A DNA stretch of 64,000 nucleotides from Cellulomonas aerilata (GCF_007991755.1 NZ_BJYY01000001.1:124001-188000), one strand, 5' to 3'; counted from the stretch's first letter, positions 36,329 to 46,800 are shown. Numbers and translations: made by a program. Notes: generated by a model from the letters alone, not told the origin.

Positions 36329-37533
36329 CAGGCGCTCCGCTCCAGGCCCGCGACGTGCTCGAACGCGGCCCGCAGGACCGCCGCCTCGGCGTCGGACGGC
36401 CGCCCACCGGTCACGTGCTCGACGAACTCGGCTGCGACCTGGACGGGGTCGTGCGCGGCGGTCACGGCCACCGAGGACGACCGTGCGCCGACGGCCGGGG
36501 GCCGGTGCTGCACGACCAGGGCGTGCGGGAACCGTCGCCGGACCCGCGCGAACAGCTCCGCCGGCCGGGCGGCGTCGGTCACCACGACGCGGACCCAGTC
36601 GCCGGTGAACGGGTCACCGGCGGCGCCGAGCAGGTCCGCCATGGTCCCGGTCACGTCCGAGAGCCGGCGCGGCACCGGCGCGGGGACCAGCCGCACGTCA
36701 CCCCGGACCCCGTCCCGGTCGAGCTCGAGCAGGACGGTGGACTTCGCGTGGTGCTGCTCGGAGAACGAGTACGCCAGCGGTGACCCGGAGTACCGCAGGA
36801 CGACGCCGGGCGGCCCGGATACCCGCTGGGGACCGTGCAGGTGACCCAGGGCGACGTAGTCCACCCCGGCGAACACGTCGGCCGGGACGTGGTCGACCCC
36901 GCCGACGCGGATGTCGCGCTCGGACTCCGACGCCTGCCCGCCCAGCACGAACGCGTGCGCGAGCACCACCGCCCGGGGTCGCACGCCACCGCCGGCGCCG
37001 CCTGCCGTCCGGGTGGCGAGGTCGGCCCGCACCCGGTCCATCGCCGCGCGGGTCACGGACTCGTGCGACCGGGCCAGGGGCACGTCGCCGGACGCCAGGG
37101 CGTGCCGGCAGCCGTCCGGGTCGAGGTACGGCAGGCCGTACACCAGGACCGGCGCACCGTCGGACCGACCCGACCGGTCCCGCGGCCTCAGCTCGACGGG
37201 GGCGCCGACGTCGGCGACGCGGGTCCGCAGGTGCACGCCGTCGCGCATGAGGCCGGCGCCGAACCCGAGCCGCGCCGCGGAGTCGTGGTTGCCGGGGGTG
37301 AGCACGACCGCACAGCGCTCGGACAGCCGCGCCAGGGTCTCGGACAGCAGCGTGACCGCCTCGACGGGCGGGACCGCGCGGTCGTAGACGTCTCCCGCGA
37401 CCAGGACGGCGTCGACCCCCTCCTCGCGCGCCACCTCCACGAGGTGGTCGAGGTAGGCGGCCTGGTGCTCGAGCAGGTCCACCCCGTGCAGGGTGCGCCC
37501 GAGGTGCCAGTCGGAGGTGTGCAGCAGCCGCAT
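36328..37533 (-). CDS. sbcD: SbcD/Mre11-like exonuclease subunit
   Basis: This 401-residue calcineurin-like phosphoesterase is the nuclease partner of SbcC. All phosphoesterase motifs are visible: HTSDWHLGR, LVAGDVYD, LTPGNHD, LAHAFV and LGHLHGPQ, which place the Asp, His and Asn ligands of the two metal ions. The C-terminal capping domain follows, from about 270. sbcD precedes sbcC in the operon, the usual order. The start ATG 37533 gives MRLLHTSDWHLG, as in most family members. Confidence 0.95.
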   Translation of the reverse strand: MRLLHTSDWHLGRTLHGVDLLEHQAAYLDHLVEVAREEGVDAVLVAGDVYDRAVPPVEAVTLLSETLARLSERCAVVLTPGNHDSAARLGFGAGLMRDGVHLRTRVADVGAPVELRPRDRSGRSDGAPVLVYGLPYLDPDGCRHALASGDVPLARSHESVTRAAMDRVRADLATRTAGGAGGGVRPRAVVLAHAFVLGGQASESERDIRVGGVDHVPADVFAGVDYVALGHLHGPQRVSGPPGVVLRYSGSPLAYSFSEQHHAKSTVLLELDRDGVRGDVRLVPAPVPRRLSDVTGTMADLLGAAGDPFTGDWVRVVVTDAARPAELFARVRRRFPHALVVQHRPPAVGARSSSVAVTAAHDPVQVAAEFVEHVTGGRPSDAEAAVLRAAFEHVAGLERSA

Positions 37534-37562
37534 GCGGCGACGGTAACCGGGGGCACCGACAC

Positions 37563-37590
37563 TCCCGCGGCGCCGTGCCGCGCCGCGGGA
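37563..37590 (-). terminator. Strong hairpin after the amino-acid permease gene
   Basis: Perfect 11-bp stem TCCCGCGGCGC/GCGCCGCGGGA with a six-base loop CGTGCC, 22 bases past the permease stop and 29 bases before the sbcD start on the same strand. It separates the two units. Confidence 0.65.
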
Positions 37591-37612
37591 GGTGGGTGCC
37601 TCGACGGCCGGC

Positions 37613-38977
37613 TCAGCCGGTGTGCGCCGTCCCGGAGGACACCTCGGACGCCACCGACCCCTCGGTGGGCGCCGACACCCGCCGCGTCACGAGGTAGAGC
37701 ACGACGCCGACCGCGAGCAGCGCCCCGGCGAGCAGCCAGTGGAACGCCTCCTGCTGCGTGAGGAGCACCAGGCAGGACACGATCGCCAGGACCGGCAGCG
37801 CGGTCCAGGCGCGGTAGTGCGAGTGGGCCACGCGGTCCTTGCGCAGGACCAGCACCGCGAGGTTGGTGCTGAGGAAGACGAACAGCAGCAGCAGGACGAC
37901 CGTGGAGGCGAGGTCCTCCAGGGTCGCGGTCGTGGTGAGCACCATCGCGACGGCCGTGGTGGCGACGATCGCGACCCAGGGGGTCCGGCGCCCAGGCAGC
38001 ACCCGGCCCAGCACGGAGGGCAGCAGGCCCTGCTCCGCCATGCCGAAGGCCAGGCGGCTGGACATGATCATCGTGAGCAGGGCGCCGTTGGCGACCGCGA
38101 TGAGGGCGACCACCGCGAAGAGCCGCAGCGGCACCCCACCGGCGGCACGCACGACCTCCAGCAGCGGACCGGTCGAGCCGGACAGCTGGGCCGGGCTGAC
38201 CGCGGTCGGCGCGACGACGGCGATGAGCAGGTAGACGACGCCGGCGACGAGCAGCGCACCGAACAGGGCGCGCGGGTACACGCGCCGCACGTCGCGGACC
38301 TCCTCGGCGATGTTCGCCGAGGTCTCGAAGCCGACGAACGAGTAGTACGCGATGAGGGAGCCGGCGAGCACCGCCGAGCCGAGGCCCACGCCGTCGGGCA
38401 GCTGCGTGAGGCGGCTCAGGTCGCCGTCGCCGCGGCCCAGGACCACGGCGCCCAGCACGACGACGAGCAGCAGGCCGGACACCTCGATGGCGGTCATGAC
38501 GAGGTTGGCGCGCAGCGACTCCTTGATGCCGCGGGCGTTGAGGAGCGCCACGAGCAGCAGGAACACGATGGCGGCGGGGACGGCGGGGACGTCGAGGAAC
38601 TCCCCGAGGTAGGCCCCGGCGAAGGCCAGCGACAGGCCGGCGGCGCTCGTCACGCCGGCGGCGAGCATGGAGAACCCGACGAGGAACGAGATCAGCGGCC
38701 TGCGGAAGGCGCGCTCGGCGAACACGGCCGAGCCGCCGGCGCGCGGGTACTTCGTGACGAGCTCGGCGTAGGACGCCGCCGTGAGCAGCGCCATCGCCAG
38801 CGCGACGAGCAGCGGGAGCCAGAACATGCCGCCGGCGGCGTCGCTCATCACGCCGACCAGCGCGTACACGCCGGCGCCGAGCACGTCACCGAGGATGAAG
38901 AGGAACAGCAGAGGTCCGGTCACGCTGCGGCGCAGACGCGTGGACTCCTCTGCCGGGGAGGGGGCGGTCGTGGTCAT
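37613..38977 (-). CDS. APC-superfamily amino acid permease
   Basis: This 454-residue transporter has 12 predicted helices. The first carries the APC substrate motif ILGDVLGAGVYALVG, and helix 6 carries YYSFVGFETSANIAEEVRD, typical of the amino acid/polyamine/organocation family. The substrate is unknown. The frame is open for 2 kb further upstream, but that is a shadow; ATG 38977 has the compact start TTTAPSPAEESTRLRRSV before helix 1. It is transcribed alone, downstream of the STAS gene by orientation only (they are separated by 125 bases of featureless sequence). Confidence 0.9.
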   Translation of the reverse strand: MTTTAPSPAEESTRLRRSVTGPLLFLFILGDVLGAGVYALVGVMSDAAGGMFWLPLLVALAMALLTAASYAELVTKYPRAGGSAVFAERAFRRPLISFLVGFSMLAAGVTSAAGLSLAFAGAYLGEFLDVPAVPAAIVFLLLVALLNARGIKESLRANLVMTAIEVSGLLLVVVLGAVVLGRGDGDLSRLTQLPDGVGLGSAVLAGSLIAYYSFVGFETSANIAEEVRDVRRVYPRALFGALLVAGVVYLLIAVVAPTAVSPAQLSGSTGPLLEVVRAAGGVPLRLFAVVALIAVANGALLTMIMSSRLAFGMAEQGLLPSVLGRVLPGRRTPWVAIVATTAVAMVLTTTATLEDLASTVVLLLLFVFLSTNLAVLVLRKDRVAHSHYRAWTALPVLAIVSCLVLLTQQEAFHWLLAGALLAVGVVLYLVTRRVSAPTEGSVASEVSSGTAHTG

Positions 38978-39102
38978 GCGGCGATCGTCCCGCGAGCCTC
39001 GCTCCGGCGCCCGCCGGGAGGTCCACGTCACACCGCCGGGACCGGGGGGGCGTCGCGACCGGGCGGCGCGCGGCGGGCCGCACCTCGCGAGCAAACGGTG
39101 CG

Positions 39103-39447
39103 TCAGACCCCCTGCGGGTCCTCCGGCCGGAACAGCTGGTCGAGCCCGACGAGTGCGAGCAGGTCCGTGACGGCGCCCGCGGGGTCGCGCAGCACCACCG
39201 GTCGTGCGGCGTCGGACGCGACGCCGTGGAGCTGCAGCAGGAACGCCATCCCGGAGGAGTCGATGAACGTGACCGCGGACGTGTCGATGACCAGCGGACC
39301 CTGACCGGCCAGGACGGCGACCATCGCGTCGCTGGCGGCGTGACGCAGGCCGGCGTCGATCTCGCCGCGCAGCGTCACCACCGTGAGGCCGTCCGCCCCC
39401 TGGACCGTGATGGCGTGGGGCTCCACTGCCTGGGTGGTCTCGTCCAT
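39103..39447 (-). CDS. STAS-domain anti-sigma factor antagonist
   Basis: This 114-residue protein is a single STAS domain like SpoIIAA/RsbV: VVTLRGEIDAGLRHAASDAM and VIDTSAVTFIDSSGMAFLLQLH, with the phosphorylatable Ser in FIDSSG. Such proteins release a stress sigma factor by binding its anti-sigma kinase when unphosphorylated. No kinase, phosphatase or sigma gene is nearby, so its partner is encoded elsewhere. ATG 39447 was chosen because the first residues before the domain are then only about 12. It is divergent from the MFS gene. Confidence 0.87.
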   Translation of the reverse strand: MDETTQAVEPHAITVQGADGLTVVTLRGEIDAGLRHAASDAMVAVLAGQGPLVIDTSAVTFIDSSGMAFLLQLHGVASDAARPVVLRDPAGAVTDLLALVGLDQLFRPEDPQGV

Positions 39448-39550
39448 GTCTCCTGTCGTCCCCTCCGCGTCGGCGCGGGATGGCAGCGGGTGGCGGCCAT
39501 CGAGCAGGCTGCACGCTACGCACGCCCACCGACACCCGAGAGGCAGCGAT

Positions 39551-40999
39551 GTGAAGAACCCCACACCGCGGGCCGACCCGGCCGGCATCCCGGCCGCCGA
39601 GGCCTCGCCGTTCGCCGCCCGCTACCGGACGGTCACCACCGGCATGGTGGCGCTGGTCGGGCTCGGCGCGTTCGAGGCGCTGGCGGTCACGACGGTGATG
39701 CCGACGGTCGTCGGGGCGCTCGGTGGGCTCGGTCTCTACGCCATGGCGTTCGCCGGACCGCTGGCCTCGAGCGTGGTCGGCATGGTCGCGGCCGGCGGGT
39801 GGACCGACCGGCGCGGGCCGACCGGCTCGCTCCACACCGGCGTCGCGCTCTTCGTCGCCGGCCTGCTCGTCGCCGGCACGGCCACGACCATGGGCGTCGT
39901 CGTGACGGGCCGGGTGGTGCAAGGCCTGGGGTCGGGCATGTTCGGGGTCGCCCTGTACGTCGTCGTCGCCCGCGTCTACCCCGACGCGCTGCAGCCCCGG
40001 GTGCTGTCCGCCTTCTCGGCGGCGTGGGTGCTGCCTGCCGTGGTCGGTCCGGCGATCGCCGGGACCATCGCCGAGCACCTGGGGTGGCGGTGGGTCTTCC
40101 TCGCCGTGCCGGTGCTCGCGGTCCCCGCCGTGCTGCTGCTGCGTCCGGCCCTGGCGTCGGCTGCAGTGAGGGGAGGGCCGCCGACGTCCGCCACCGCCGG
40201 TCCGACGGCGTCGCCGGACGACCCGGCACCGTCGGCGGCGGCCTCCCGTCGGCTGGCCGGGGCGGTGGGCGCCGCGACCGGGCTGCTCCTGCTGCAGGTG
40301 GGCGGCCGGGCGGACGGCGGACGGGCGGTCGTGCTCGTCGCCGTCGGCGTCGCTCTGCTGGGGACCGTGCGCGGTCTGGTGCCGCGCGGGACGCTGCGCG
40401 CGGCCGCCGGGCTGCCGGCGGTCCTGGTGGTGCGCGGCCTGCTCGCCGGCGCGTTCTTCGGTGCCGAGGTCTACCTGCCGCTGCTGCTGACCCGCGAGCG
40501 CGGGCTGAGCGCTGCGCAGGCGGGTCTGGCGCTGACCGCTGCGGCGCTGACCTGGTCGCTCGGCTCGTGGCTGCGCGGACGCTTCGAGGGCCGGTGGGCG
40601 GACCGCGTCGTGCTCGTCATCGGCGCCGGGGCGATCGCCGTCGGCATCGTGCTCGCCGCCCTGGGGCTGTGGCCATCGTTCCCCGTCGTGGCGACCGTCG
40701 CCGGGTGGGGCGCGGCCGGGCTCGGCATGGGCCTGACGTACCCGACACTCTCCCTGCTGGTGCTGCGCCTGTCGGCACCCACCGAGCAGGGCGAGAACAC
40801 CGCCGCCCTGCAGCTGGTGGAGTCGCTGTCCATCGCGCTCGCCCTCGCGGTCAGCGGCCCGGTGTTCGCCCTGCTCGTGGCGGACCGGCCGACGACGGCG
40901 TTCGTCGCGTGCTTCGCGGGCGCCGGCCTGCTCGCGCTGCTCGGTGCGGCGGTCTGCGCGCGCGTCCCCCACCGCGTCGCCGCGTCGACCGCCGGCTGA
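39551..40999 (+). CDS. MFS transporter
   Basis: This 482-residue transporter has 12-14 hydrophobic segments. VTTVMPTVVGALGGLGLYAMAFA in helix 1 and GWTDRRGPTGSLHTG as motif A place it among drug-exporter-like MFS proteins. An Ala/Thr/Ser/Pro-rich loop (about residues 205-235) divides the two halves. GTG 39551 has GAGAGGCAG upstream with good spacing. The stop is 23 bases before the YbaK-type gene, so these two may form an operon. The substrate is not predictable. Confidence 0.83.
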   Translation: MKNPTPRADPAGIPAAEASPFAARYRTVTTGMVALVGLGAFEALAVTTVMPTVVGALGGLGLYAMAFAGPLASSVVGMVAAGGWTDRRGPTGSLHTGVALFVAGLLVAGTATTMGVVVTGRVVQGLGSGMFGVALYVVVARVYPDALQPRVLSAFSAAWVLPAVVGPAIAGTIAEHLGWRWVFLAVPVLAVPAVLLLRPALASAAVRGGPPTSATAGPTASPDDPAPSAAASRRLAGAVGAATGLLLLQVGGRADGGRAVVLVAVGVALLGTVRGLVPRGTLRAAAGLPAVLVVRGLLAGAFFGAEVYLPLLLTRERGLSAAQAGLALTAAALTWSLGSWLRGRFEGRWADRVVLVIGAGAIAVGIVLAALGLWPSFPVVATVAGWGAAGLGMGLTYPTLSLLVLRLSAPTEQGENTAALQLVESLSIALALAVSGPVFALLVADRPTTAFVACFAGAGLLALLGAAVCARVPHRVAASTAG

Positions 41000-41022
41000 C
41001 CGACGTCCGTACGCTGGCGCGC

Positions 41023-41580
41023 ATGACCGACCCCACGATCCCCAGCGGTCCGGCGAGCGCGCAGGCGCATGACGACCCCCTCGCGGTCCAGCCGACGGAG
41101 GGCGAGCGGCGCGCCGTGGCCGCCCTCGACGGGGCCGGTGTCCCGTACCGGCTCACGCGCCACGGCCGGGTCCGCTCGCTCGCCGAGGCGGCCGAGGTCC
41201 GTGGCATCGACCCGTCCGGCATCGTCAAGACGCTCGTGGTCCGGCGCGGGGAGGACGACTACCTGTTCGTGCTCGTCCCAGGGGACCGGACGATCTCCTG
41301 GCCCAAGCTCCGTGAGCTGCTCGGCGTCAGCCGGATGTCCATGCCCGACGCCGCGACGGCTCAGGCGGTCACCGGCTACGAGCGCGGCACCATCACGCCG
41401 TTCGGCTCGACCCGGACGTGGCCGGTCGTGGCGGACGAGCGCGTCCCGGGCCGGCCGGCGTCCATCGGCGCCGGTGCGCACGGGACCGCGGCCACCGTCG
41501 ACGGCGACGACCTGGTCCGGGTGCTGCAGGCGCAGGTCGCGGACGTGACCGACCCGGAGCCCGAGCCCGGCGCTCGCTGA
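41023..41580 (+). CDS. YbaK/EbsC-type aminoacyl-tRNA deacylase
   Basis: This 185-residue protein carries a YbaK domain that hydrolyses mischarged tRNA (for example Cys-tRNAPro in YbaK). VPYRLTRHGRVRSLAEAAEVRG starts the domain; IVKTLVVRRGEDDYLFVLVPGD contains the conserved Lys of the active site; ITPFGSTR carries the GxxxP-like region. The first 25 residues are extra and Pro/Ala-rich. The start ATG 41023 follows a TACGCT hexamer by ten bases. The gene is separate from any tRNA synthetase. Confidence 0.87.
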   Translation: MTDPTIPSGPASAQAHDDPLAVQPTEGERRAVAALDGAGVPYRLTRHGRVRSLAEAAEVRGIDPSGIVKTLVVRRGEDDYLFVLVPGDRTISWPKLRELLGVSRMSMPDAATAQAVTGYERGTITPFGSTRTWPVVADERVPGRPASIGAGAHGTAATVDGDDLVRVLQAQVADVTDPEPEPGAR

Positions 41581-41709
41581 CCGGCACCCCCGACCGGCAC
41601 TGCTGACCGGCACCCTCGTCCGTCCGGAATACCGGGCGCGCGCCGGCGCTTGTTCCATGCAGACGCATCGACCACCCGGTCCGGTGCGGCACCACGGGGA
41701 GGCACCGAC

Positions 41710-42150
41710 ATGGCTCACCTGGCGGTCGACGCCTGGGAGTCGCTGCTGCTCGCGCAGGTGACGCTGATGAAGGAGTTCGCCGAGGACTTCCGCGGCGCCC
41801 CGGTGTCCATGCAGGAGTACGACGTGCTGTACACCCTCACCGGGTGCCCGGGCGGACGGACGCGGCTGCGGGACCTGTCCGAGCGGGTGCGGCTGAGCCA
41901 GCCGGGACTGAGCCGGCTCGTCGAGCGCATGGAGGCCGACGGGCTGGTGGTCCGCGAGCGCGACCCGCAGGACGGTCGCGGGACGCTGGTCGGCCTCACC
42001 GATCGGGGACGGGACGCCCAGCGCGCCGTCGGACGCACCCACGCCGGGTCGATCGTCGCCCGGATGACCGGCGCCCTGACGGCTCCGGAGCAGGCGGAGC
42101 TCGCCCGGCTGTGCACCAAGCTGCGCGCACCGGGCACCCCGACGGCGTGA
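41710..42150 (+). CDS. MarR-family transcriptional regulator
   Basis: This 146-residue winged-helix regulator contains the MarR features VSMQEYDVLYTLTGCPGG, a recognition helix in LRLSQPGLSRLVERME, and the wing DGLVVRERDPQDGRGTLVGLTDRG. MarR proteins usually repress adjacent efflux or catabolic genes in response to phenolic ligands. The strongest candidates are its own gene and the upstream MFS gene, but no palindromic operator is obvious. ATG 41710 has GGGGAGG upstream. A short GC hairpin follows the stop. Confidence 0.88.
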   Translation: MAHLAVDAWESLLLAQVTLMKEFAEDFRGAPVSMQEYDVLYTLTGCPGGRTRLRDLSERVRLSQPGLSRLVERMEADGLVVRERDPQDGRGTLVGLTDRGRDAQRAVGRTHAGSIVARMTGALTAPEQAELARLCTKLRAPGTPTA

Positions 42151-42156
42151 CCGCGC

Positions 42157-42172
42157 GCCCCTCCGGTGGGGC
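42157..42172 (+). terminator. Short hairpin after the MarR gene
   Basis: 5-bp stem GCCCC/GGGGC with a TCCGGT loop, seven bases past the stop. Weak. Confidence 0.25.
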
Positions 42173-42315
42173 AGCAGAGGGGCCTGACGACGCTTGCCCG
42201 ACGACGTCCGAACCCGATATTTTCACGCCAGCACTGTTCGTCGGCGAGGGCGCCCCTGCGAACGAGCGGTCCGGGTCGGTGACCGAGTCGAGGGTCTGTC
42301 AAGCGGAGCCGCGCT

Positions 42316-43620
42316 ATGGATCTGGCAGCCGCCGGTCGTCGATCGGCTTACTGGACCCTCGACCGGGCTCGTGGAGGCCGCGTCGCAGCTGCTGTCGCCG
42401 ACATCGGTGCGCTCCTGGACGCCCCTCGGTCACCTCACGCGCTCGAGGTGCGCCGAGCCCGCCTGACGAACATCGTCCGGCATGCGGTCGAGCACACCGA
42501 CTTCTACGCCGGGCACGAGCCGGACCACCTCGCCGACCTCCCCGTCGTCGACAAGATGACGTTCCGCACCCAGGGCCCGGCGATGCTCGCGCGCGGCGTC
42601 GACCGGTCGACGCTGCACCCCCACTACACCTCCGGCTCCACGGGCATCCCGTTCGAGTCCTTGTGGGATGCAGGCAAGGTCCTCCGCAACCAGGCCGACA
42701 CCGTCGCGCTCGCCGAGCGGGCGGGCTACCGGCTGGGCACTCCCCTGCTCTACCTCCGCGCCTGGGGCGGCCAGTACGGCAAGGGCCGCCTGCGCAGGCT
42801 GAAGGAAGGCATCACGCCCATCGAGGTCCGCACCCTGGATGCGTCTCGGGCGCGCGAGGTCCTCCTCGCGATCCGGCGTCGCTCGCACCCGGTGATGATG
42901 CTGGGCTACGGCTCCGCCCTGGAGGAGCTCTGCCGCGCATCCGAGAGGACGGGCATCGACGTCCGCGGCCGCGTCGCGGGCGTCATCGCGTTCGGGGAGA
43001 CACCCACCACATACCTCCGTACGGCGGTGCCCGTGACCTTCGGCCGCCCGCTCGTCGCCCGGTACTCCAACACCGAGAACGGGCTCATCGCCCAGCAGGA
43101 GCCGGGTGAGTCCGCCTACCGGATCAACGTGGCGGGGTACCACGTCGAGATCCTCCGGCACGGGTCGGACGAGCCCGCCGATCCAGGCGAGGAGGGGCGC
43201 ATCGTCCTCACGGATCTCTTCAACCGCGCCATGCCCTTCGTCCGGTACGACACCGGTGACCTGGGTGCCTTCGGCGCAGACGAGGACGGCATCGTGGACG
43301 ACACCGTCCTGGTGTCCATGAGCGGCCGCACCTACGATCGGCTGTTCGACACCCACGGCCGCTTCGTCAACCCGATGGTGACCCCTGAGCTGGCCGACTA
43401 CGACCTGCGCCAGTTCCAGCTCGTTCAGACCGGTCACGGCCGATACACGCTCCGGATCAACGCCGACCGGGATCCGGAGCGGGACGCCCGCATCCGGGCC
43501 GAGTTCCTCGATGTGCTCGGAGCAGACGCCGACCTCCGGTTCGAGTACGTCGACGAGGTGCCGCTCCTCTCGTCCGGCAAGCGCCGGCCGGTGCTCAACG
43601 AGTGGCGGCCCGGCCAGTGA
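42316..43620 (+). CDS. CapK/phenylacetate-CoA-ligase-like adenylate-forming protein
   Basis: This 434-residue protein belongs to the CapK branch of the adenylate-forming superfamily. Seen: IVRHAVEHTDFYAGH near the start, the ATP-binding YTSGSTGIPFE (about 103-113), MLGYGSALEEL, IAFGETPT, RYSNTENGLIAQQE, VRYDTGDLG and the C-terminal LLSSGKRRPV. CapK proteins usually sit in capsule or polysaccharide loci, where they may activate an acid; here it is alone. The gene uses GAT for Asp at least seven times, while its neighbours almost always use GAC, and the upstream region holds the AT-rich run GATATTTTC, rare in this window. Recent acquisition is plausible. The start ATG 42316 has GGAG upstream. 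Confidence 0.82.
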   Translation: MDLAAAGRRSAYWTLDRARGGRVAAAVADIGALLDAPRSPHALEVRRARLTNIVRHAVEHTDFYAGHEPDHLADLPVVDKMTFRTQGPAMLARGVDRSTLHPHYTSGSTGIPFESLWDAGKVLRNQADTVALAERAGYRLGTPLLYLRAWGGQYGKGRLRRLKEGITPIEVRTLDASRAREVLLAIRRRSHPVMMLGYGSALEELCRASERTGIDVRGRVAGVIAFGETPTTYLRTAVPVTFGRPLVARYSNTENGLIAQQEPGESAYRINVAGYHVEILRHGSDEPADPGEEGRIVLTDLFNRAMPFVRYDTGDLGAFGADEDGIVDDTVLVSMSGRTYDRLFDTHGRFVNPMVTPELADYDLRQFQLVQTGHGRYTLRINADRDPERDARIRAEFLDVLGADADLRFEYVDEVPLLSSGKRRPVLNEWRPGQ

Positions 43621-43804
43621 CCTGACGGCTGCCGGCCCCGCACACCGCGTGATCCGTCCCGGCCCGCTGTGAGGGGTACCGGCTCGTGCGGCCGGACGCG
43701 GCGACGAGCGGCGTCGCCTCGGTGCAGCTGTCGGGGCTCGGCCGTGGACCGTGGAGCAGCCTTCGCCGCGACCCAGGTCGGCCGGTCGGGGAGGATGGTC
43801 GACG

Positions 43805-46800
43805 ATGAGTGACGTCGACCGCCCTGCCGCGCGGCCCCAGCCCGCGCCCGCGACGGCTCCCGGGGCTCCGTCCCCCCGTCCGCGACGCCGTCGCGGGTCC
43901 TCGGGTCGAGGCCCGCGGCAGCAAGGCGCCCCCCGCGCCGACCGGCACCCCGAGGGCACCAGCGACCCCAGCACCGGCGACGCGACCCGCCTCAGCACCG
44001 TTCAGCGCCCCGACCGCACCGCCCGGCCGTTCCGTACCCGCCCGCACGACCCGGCCGAGCTCGACCGCCGCCAGGTCGCCCGCGTCGCGCGCAAGGCCGA
44101 GGTCCGCCGCGGCGTCGTCGTCCCGCCGCTCGCCTACCCGGCCGAGCTGCCGGTGTCCGGCCGGCGCGACGACATCGCCGCCGCCATCCGCGACCACCAG
44201 GTCGTCATCGTCGCCGGCGCGACCGGCTCGGGGAAGACGACCCAGCTGCCCAAGATCCTGCTCGACCTGGGCCGCGGGCGCGACGGCCAGATCGGCCACA
44301 CCCAGCCGCGCCGGATCGCCGCCCGGACCGTGGCCGAGCGGATCGCCGAGGAGGTCGGCACCGAGCTGGGCCAGATCGTCGGGTACCAGGTCCGGTTCAC
44401 GGACACCTCGTCCGACGAGACGCTCGTCCGCGTCATGACCGACGGCATCCTGCTCGCGCAGATCCAGCGCGACCCGATGCTGCGCGGCTACGACACGCTG
44501 ATCATCGACGAGGCGCACGAGCGCTCCCTCAACATCGACTTCATCCTCGGGTACCTGACCCGGCTGCTGCCCCAGCGCCCGGACCTCAAGGTCGTCATCA
44601 CCTCGGCGACCATCGACTCCGAGCGGTTCGCCGCGCACTTCGCCGGCCCACCGACCGCCGAGCACCCGGACGGCGTGCCGGCGCCGGTCGTCGAGGTCAC
44701 CGGCCGGACCTACCCGGTCGAGATCCGCTACCGCCCCCTGTCCGCCGAGGACGTCGGCGCGGCGGACGACGACCTGGAGCCCGAGCTGGGCACGCCGCTC
44801 CGCCGCAGGTCGTCAGCCGGGACCGGAGCGCCCACGGCGCCGCGCGAGGACCGCGACCTGATGACCGCCCTCACCGAGGCGGTCGACGAGCTCTGCGCGG
44901 AGGGCCCCGGCGACATCCTCGTGTTCCTGTCCGGCGAGCGGGAGATCCGCGACGCCGAGGACGCGCTCACCGGGGCGCTCGGTCCGCGCGTCACCGACCC
45001 ACGGCACCCGGACGCCGTCGAGATCGTCCCGCTGTACGCCCGGCTGTCCTCCGCCGAGCAGCACCGGGTGTTCGAGCCGCACCGGACGCGCCGGGTCGTC
45101 CTGGCCACCAACGTCGCCGAGACGTCGCTGACCGTCCCCGGGATCCGGTACGTCATCGACCCCGGCACCGCCCGCATCTCGCGCTTCTCCAAGGCCACCA
45201 AGGTCCAGCGGCTGCCGATCGAGCCGATCTCCCAGGCCAGCGCGAACCAGCGCTCGGGCCGCTGCGGGCGCGTCGCGGAGGGCATCGCGATCCGGCTCTA
45301 CTCCGAGCAGGACTTCGCGTCCCGGCCGGAGTACACCGAGCCGGAGATCCTGCGCACGTCGCTGGCCGCCGTCATCCTGCAGATGGTCGCGGTGGGGGTG
45401 GCCGCCACCCCGGACGACGTCGCCCGCTTCCCGTTCGTGGAGCCGCCGGACGTGCGCGCCATCCGCGACGGCGTGCAGCTCCTCACCGAGCTCGGCGCGC
45501 TGGCGAGCCGCGCGCCGGGGACGGCCGGCACCGCCCAGGACCCGGTCACGCAGGACGGCGTCGCACAGGACCCCTCGCAGGACCCGGCAGCCCAGGACGG
45601 CGCCGCGGCCCCGGCCCAGCTCCTCACCGAGACCGGCCGCGCGCTCGCCCAGCTGCCGATGGACCCGCGGCTGGCCCGGATGATCGTCGAGGGCGGGCGC
45701 CGCGGCGTCGCGCGCGAGGTCATGGTCATCGCCGCCGCGCTGTCCATTCAGGACCCGCGCGAGCGTCCCGCCGAGCAGCGCCCCCAGGCGGACCAGCTGC
45801 ACGCCCGGTTCGCCGACCCCTCGTCGGACTTCCTCAGCTACCTCAACCTGTGGCAGTACGTGAAGGACTCCCAGCGCGAGCTGTCCGGGTCGGCGTTCCG
45901 GCGGCTGTGCCGCGCCGAGCACCTCAACTACCTGCGGCTGCGCGAGTGGCAGGACGTCGTCACCCAGCTGCGGGAGATGGCCAAGCCGCTGGGCATCCGC
46001 GTCGAGCCGCCGCGCCGACCCGCCGAGCCCGGACCGGGCGCGCCGGCACCGGCCGCCACGGCCGCCACCACGCCCGGCACCACCACGTCGTCCGCCGCCC
46101 CCCGACGGCGCACCGCCCCCGGCGCCGCCCAGGACGCGCTGGCGTCCGACACCGGCGACGGGACGCAGAGCCTGCGCCTGGACTGGGACGCCGACCGCAT
46201 CCACGTGTCCCTGCTGTCGGGGCTGCTCAGCCAGATCGGCATGCAGGAGGTCAACGACGTCCGGGCCGCCCCCAAGGGCGGTGACCGCAAGCCGCCGCCC
46301 GGGAAGCCGCGCAAGGGCGGCCGCAACGAGTACGTGGGCGCCCGCGGCGTGCGGTTCGCGATCTTCCCTGGCTCGCCGCTGTCCCGGAAGCCACCCGCGT
46401 GGGTCATGGCCGGCGAGCTCGTGGAGACCTCGCGCCTGTGGGCCCGCGACGCCGCCCGCATCCAGCCGGAGTGGGCCGAGGAGCTGGCCGCCCACCTGGT
46501 GCGGCGGACCTACTCCGAGCCGACCTGGTCCACCAAGCAGGGCGCCGCGATGGCGTTCGAGCGGGTGCTGCTCTACGGCGTCCCGATCGTCGCCCAGCGC
46601 CGCGTGCTGTACGCCAAGGTCGACCCGGAGCACGCCCGCGAGCTGTTCATCCGGCACGCGCTCGTCGAGGGCGAGTGGACCACCCACCACGCCTTCTTCC
46701 ACGACAACCGCGCGCTGCTGGCGCAGGCGGAGAGCCTGGAGCACCGCGCCCGCCGCCGGGACCTCGTGGTCGACGACGACGCCCTCTTCGCCTTCTACGA

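Noticed and set aside
37613-40972. A 1119-residue permease open frame running past 38977
   Set aside because: The part above 38977 is antisense to the MFS gene and the STAS region. The compact start at 38977 gives a normal APC permease.
42316-43620. CapK homologue as part of a capsule or polysaccharide cluster
   Set aside because: Its neighbours are a MarR regulator and hrpA. No glycosyltransferase, flippase or polymerase is close.
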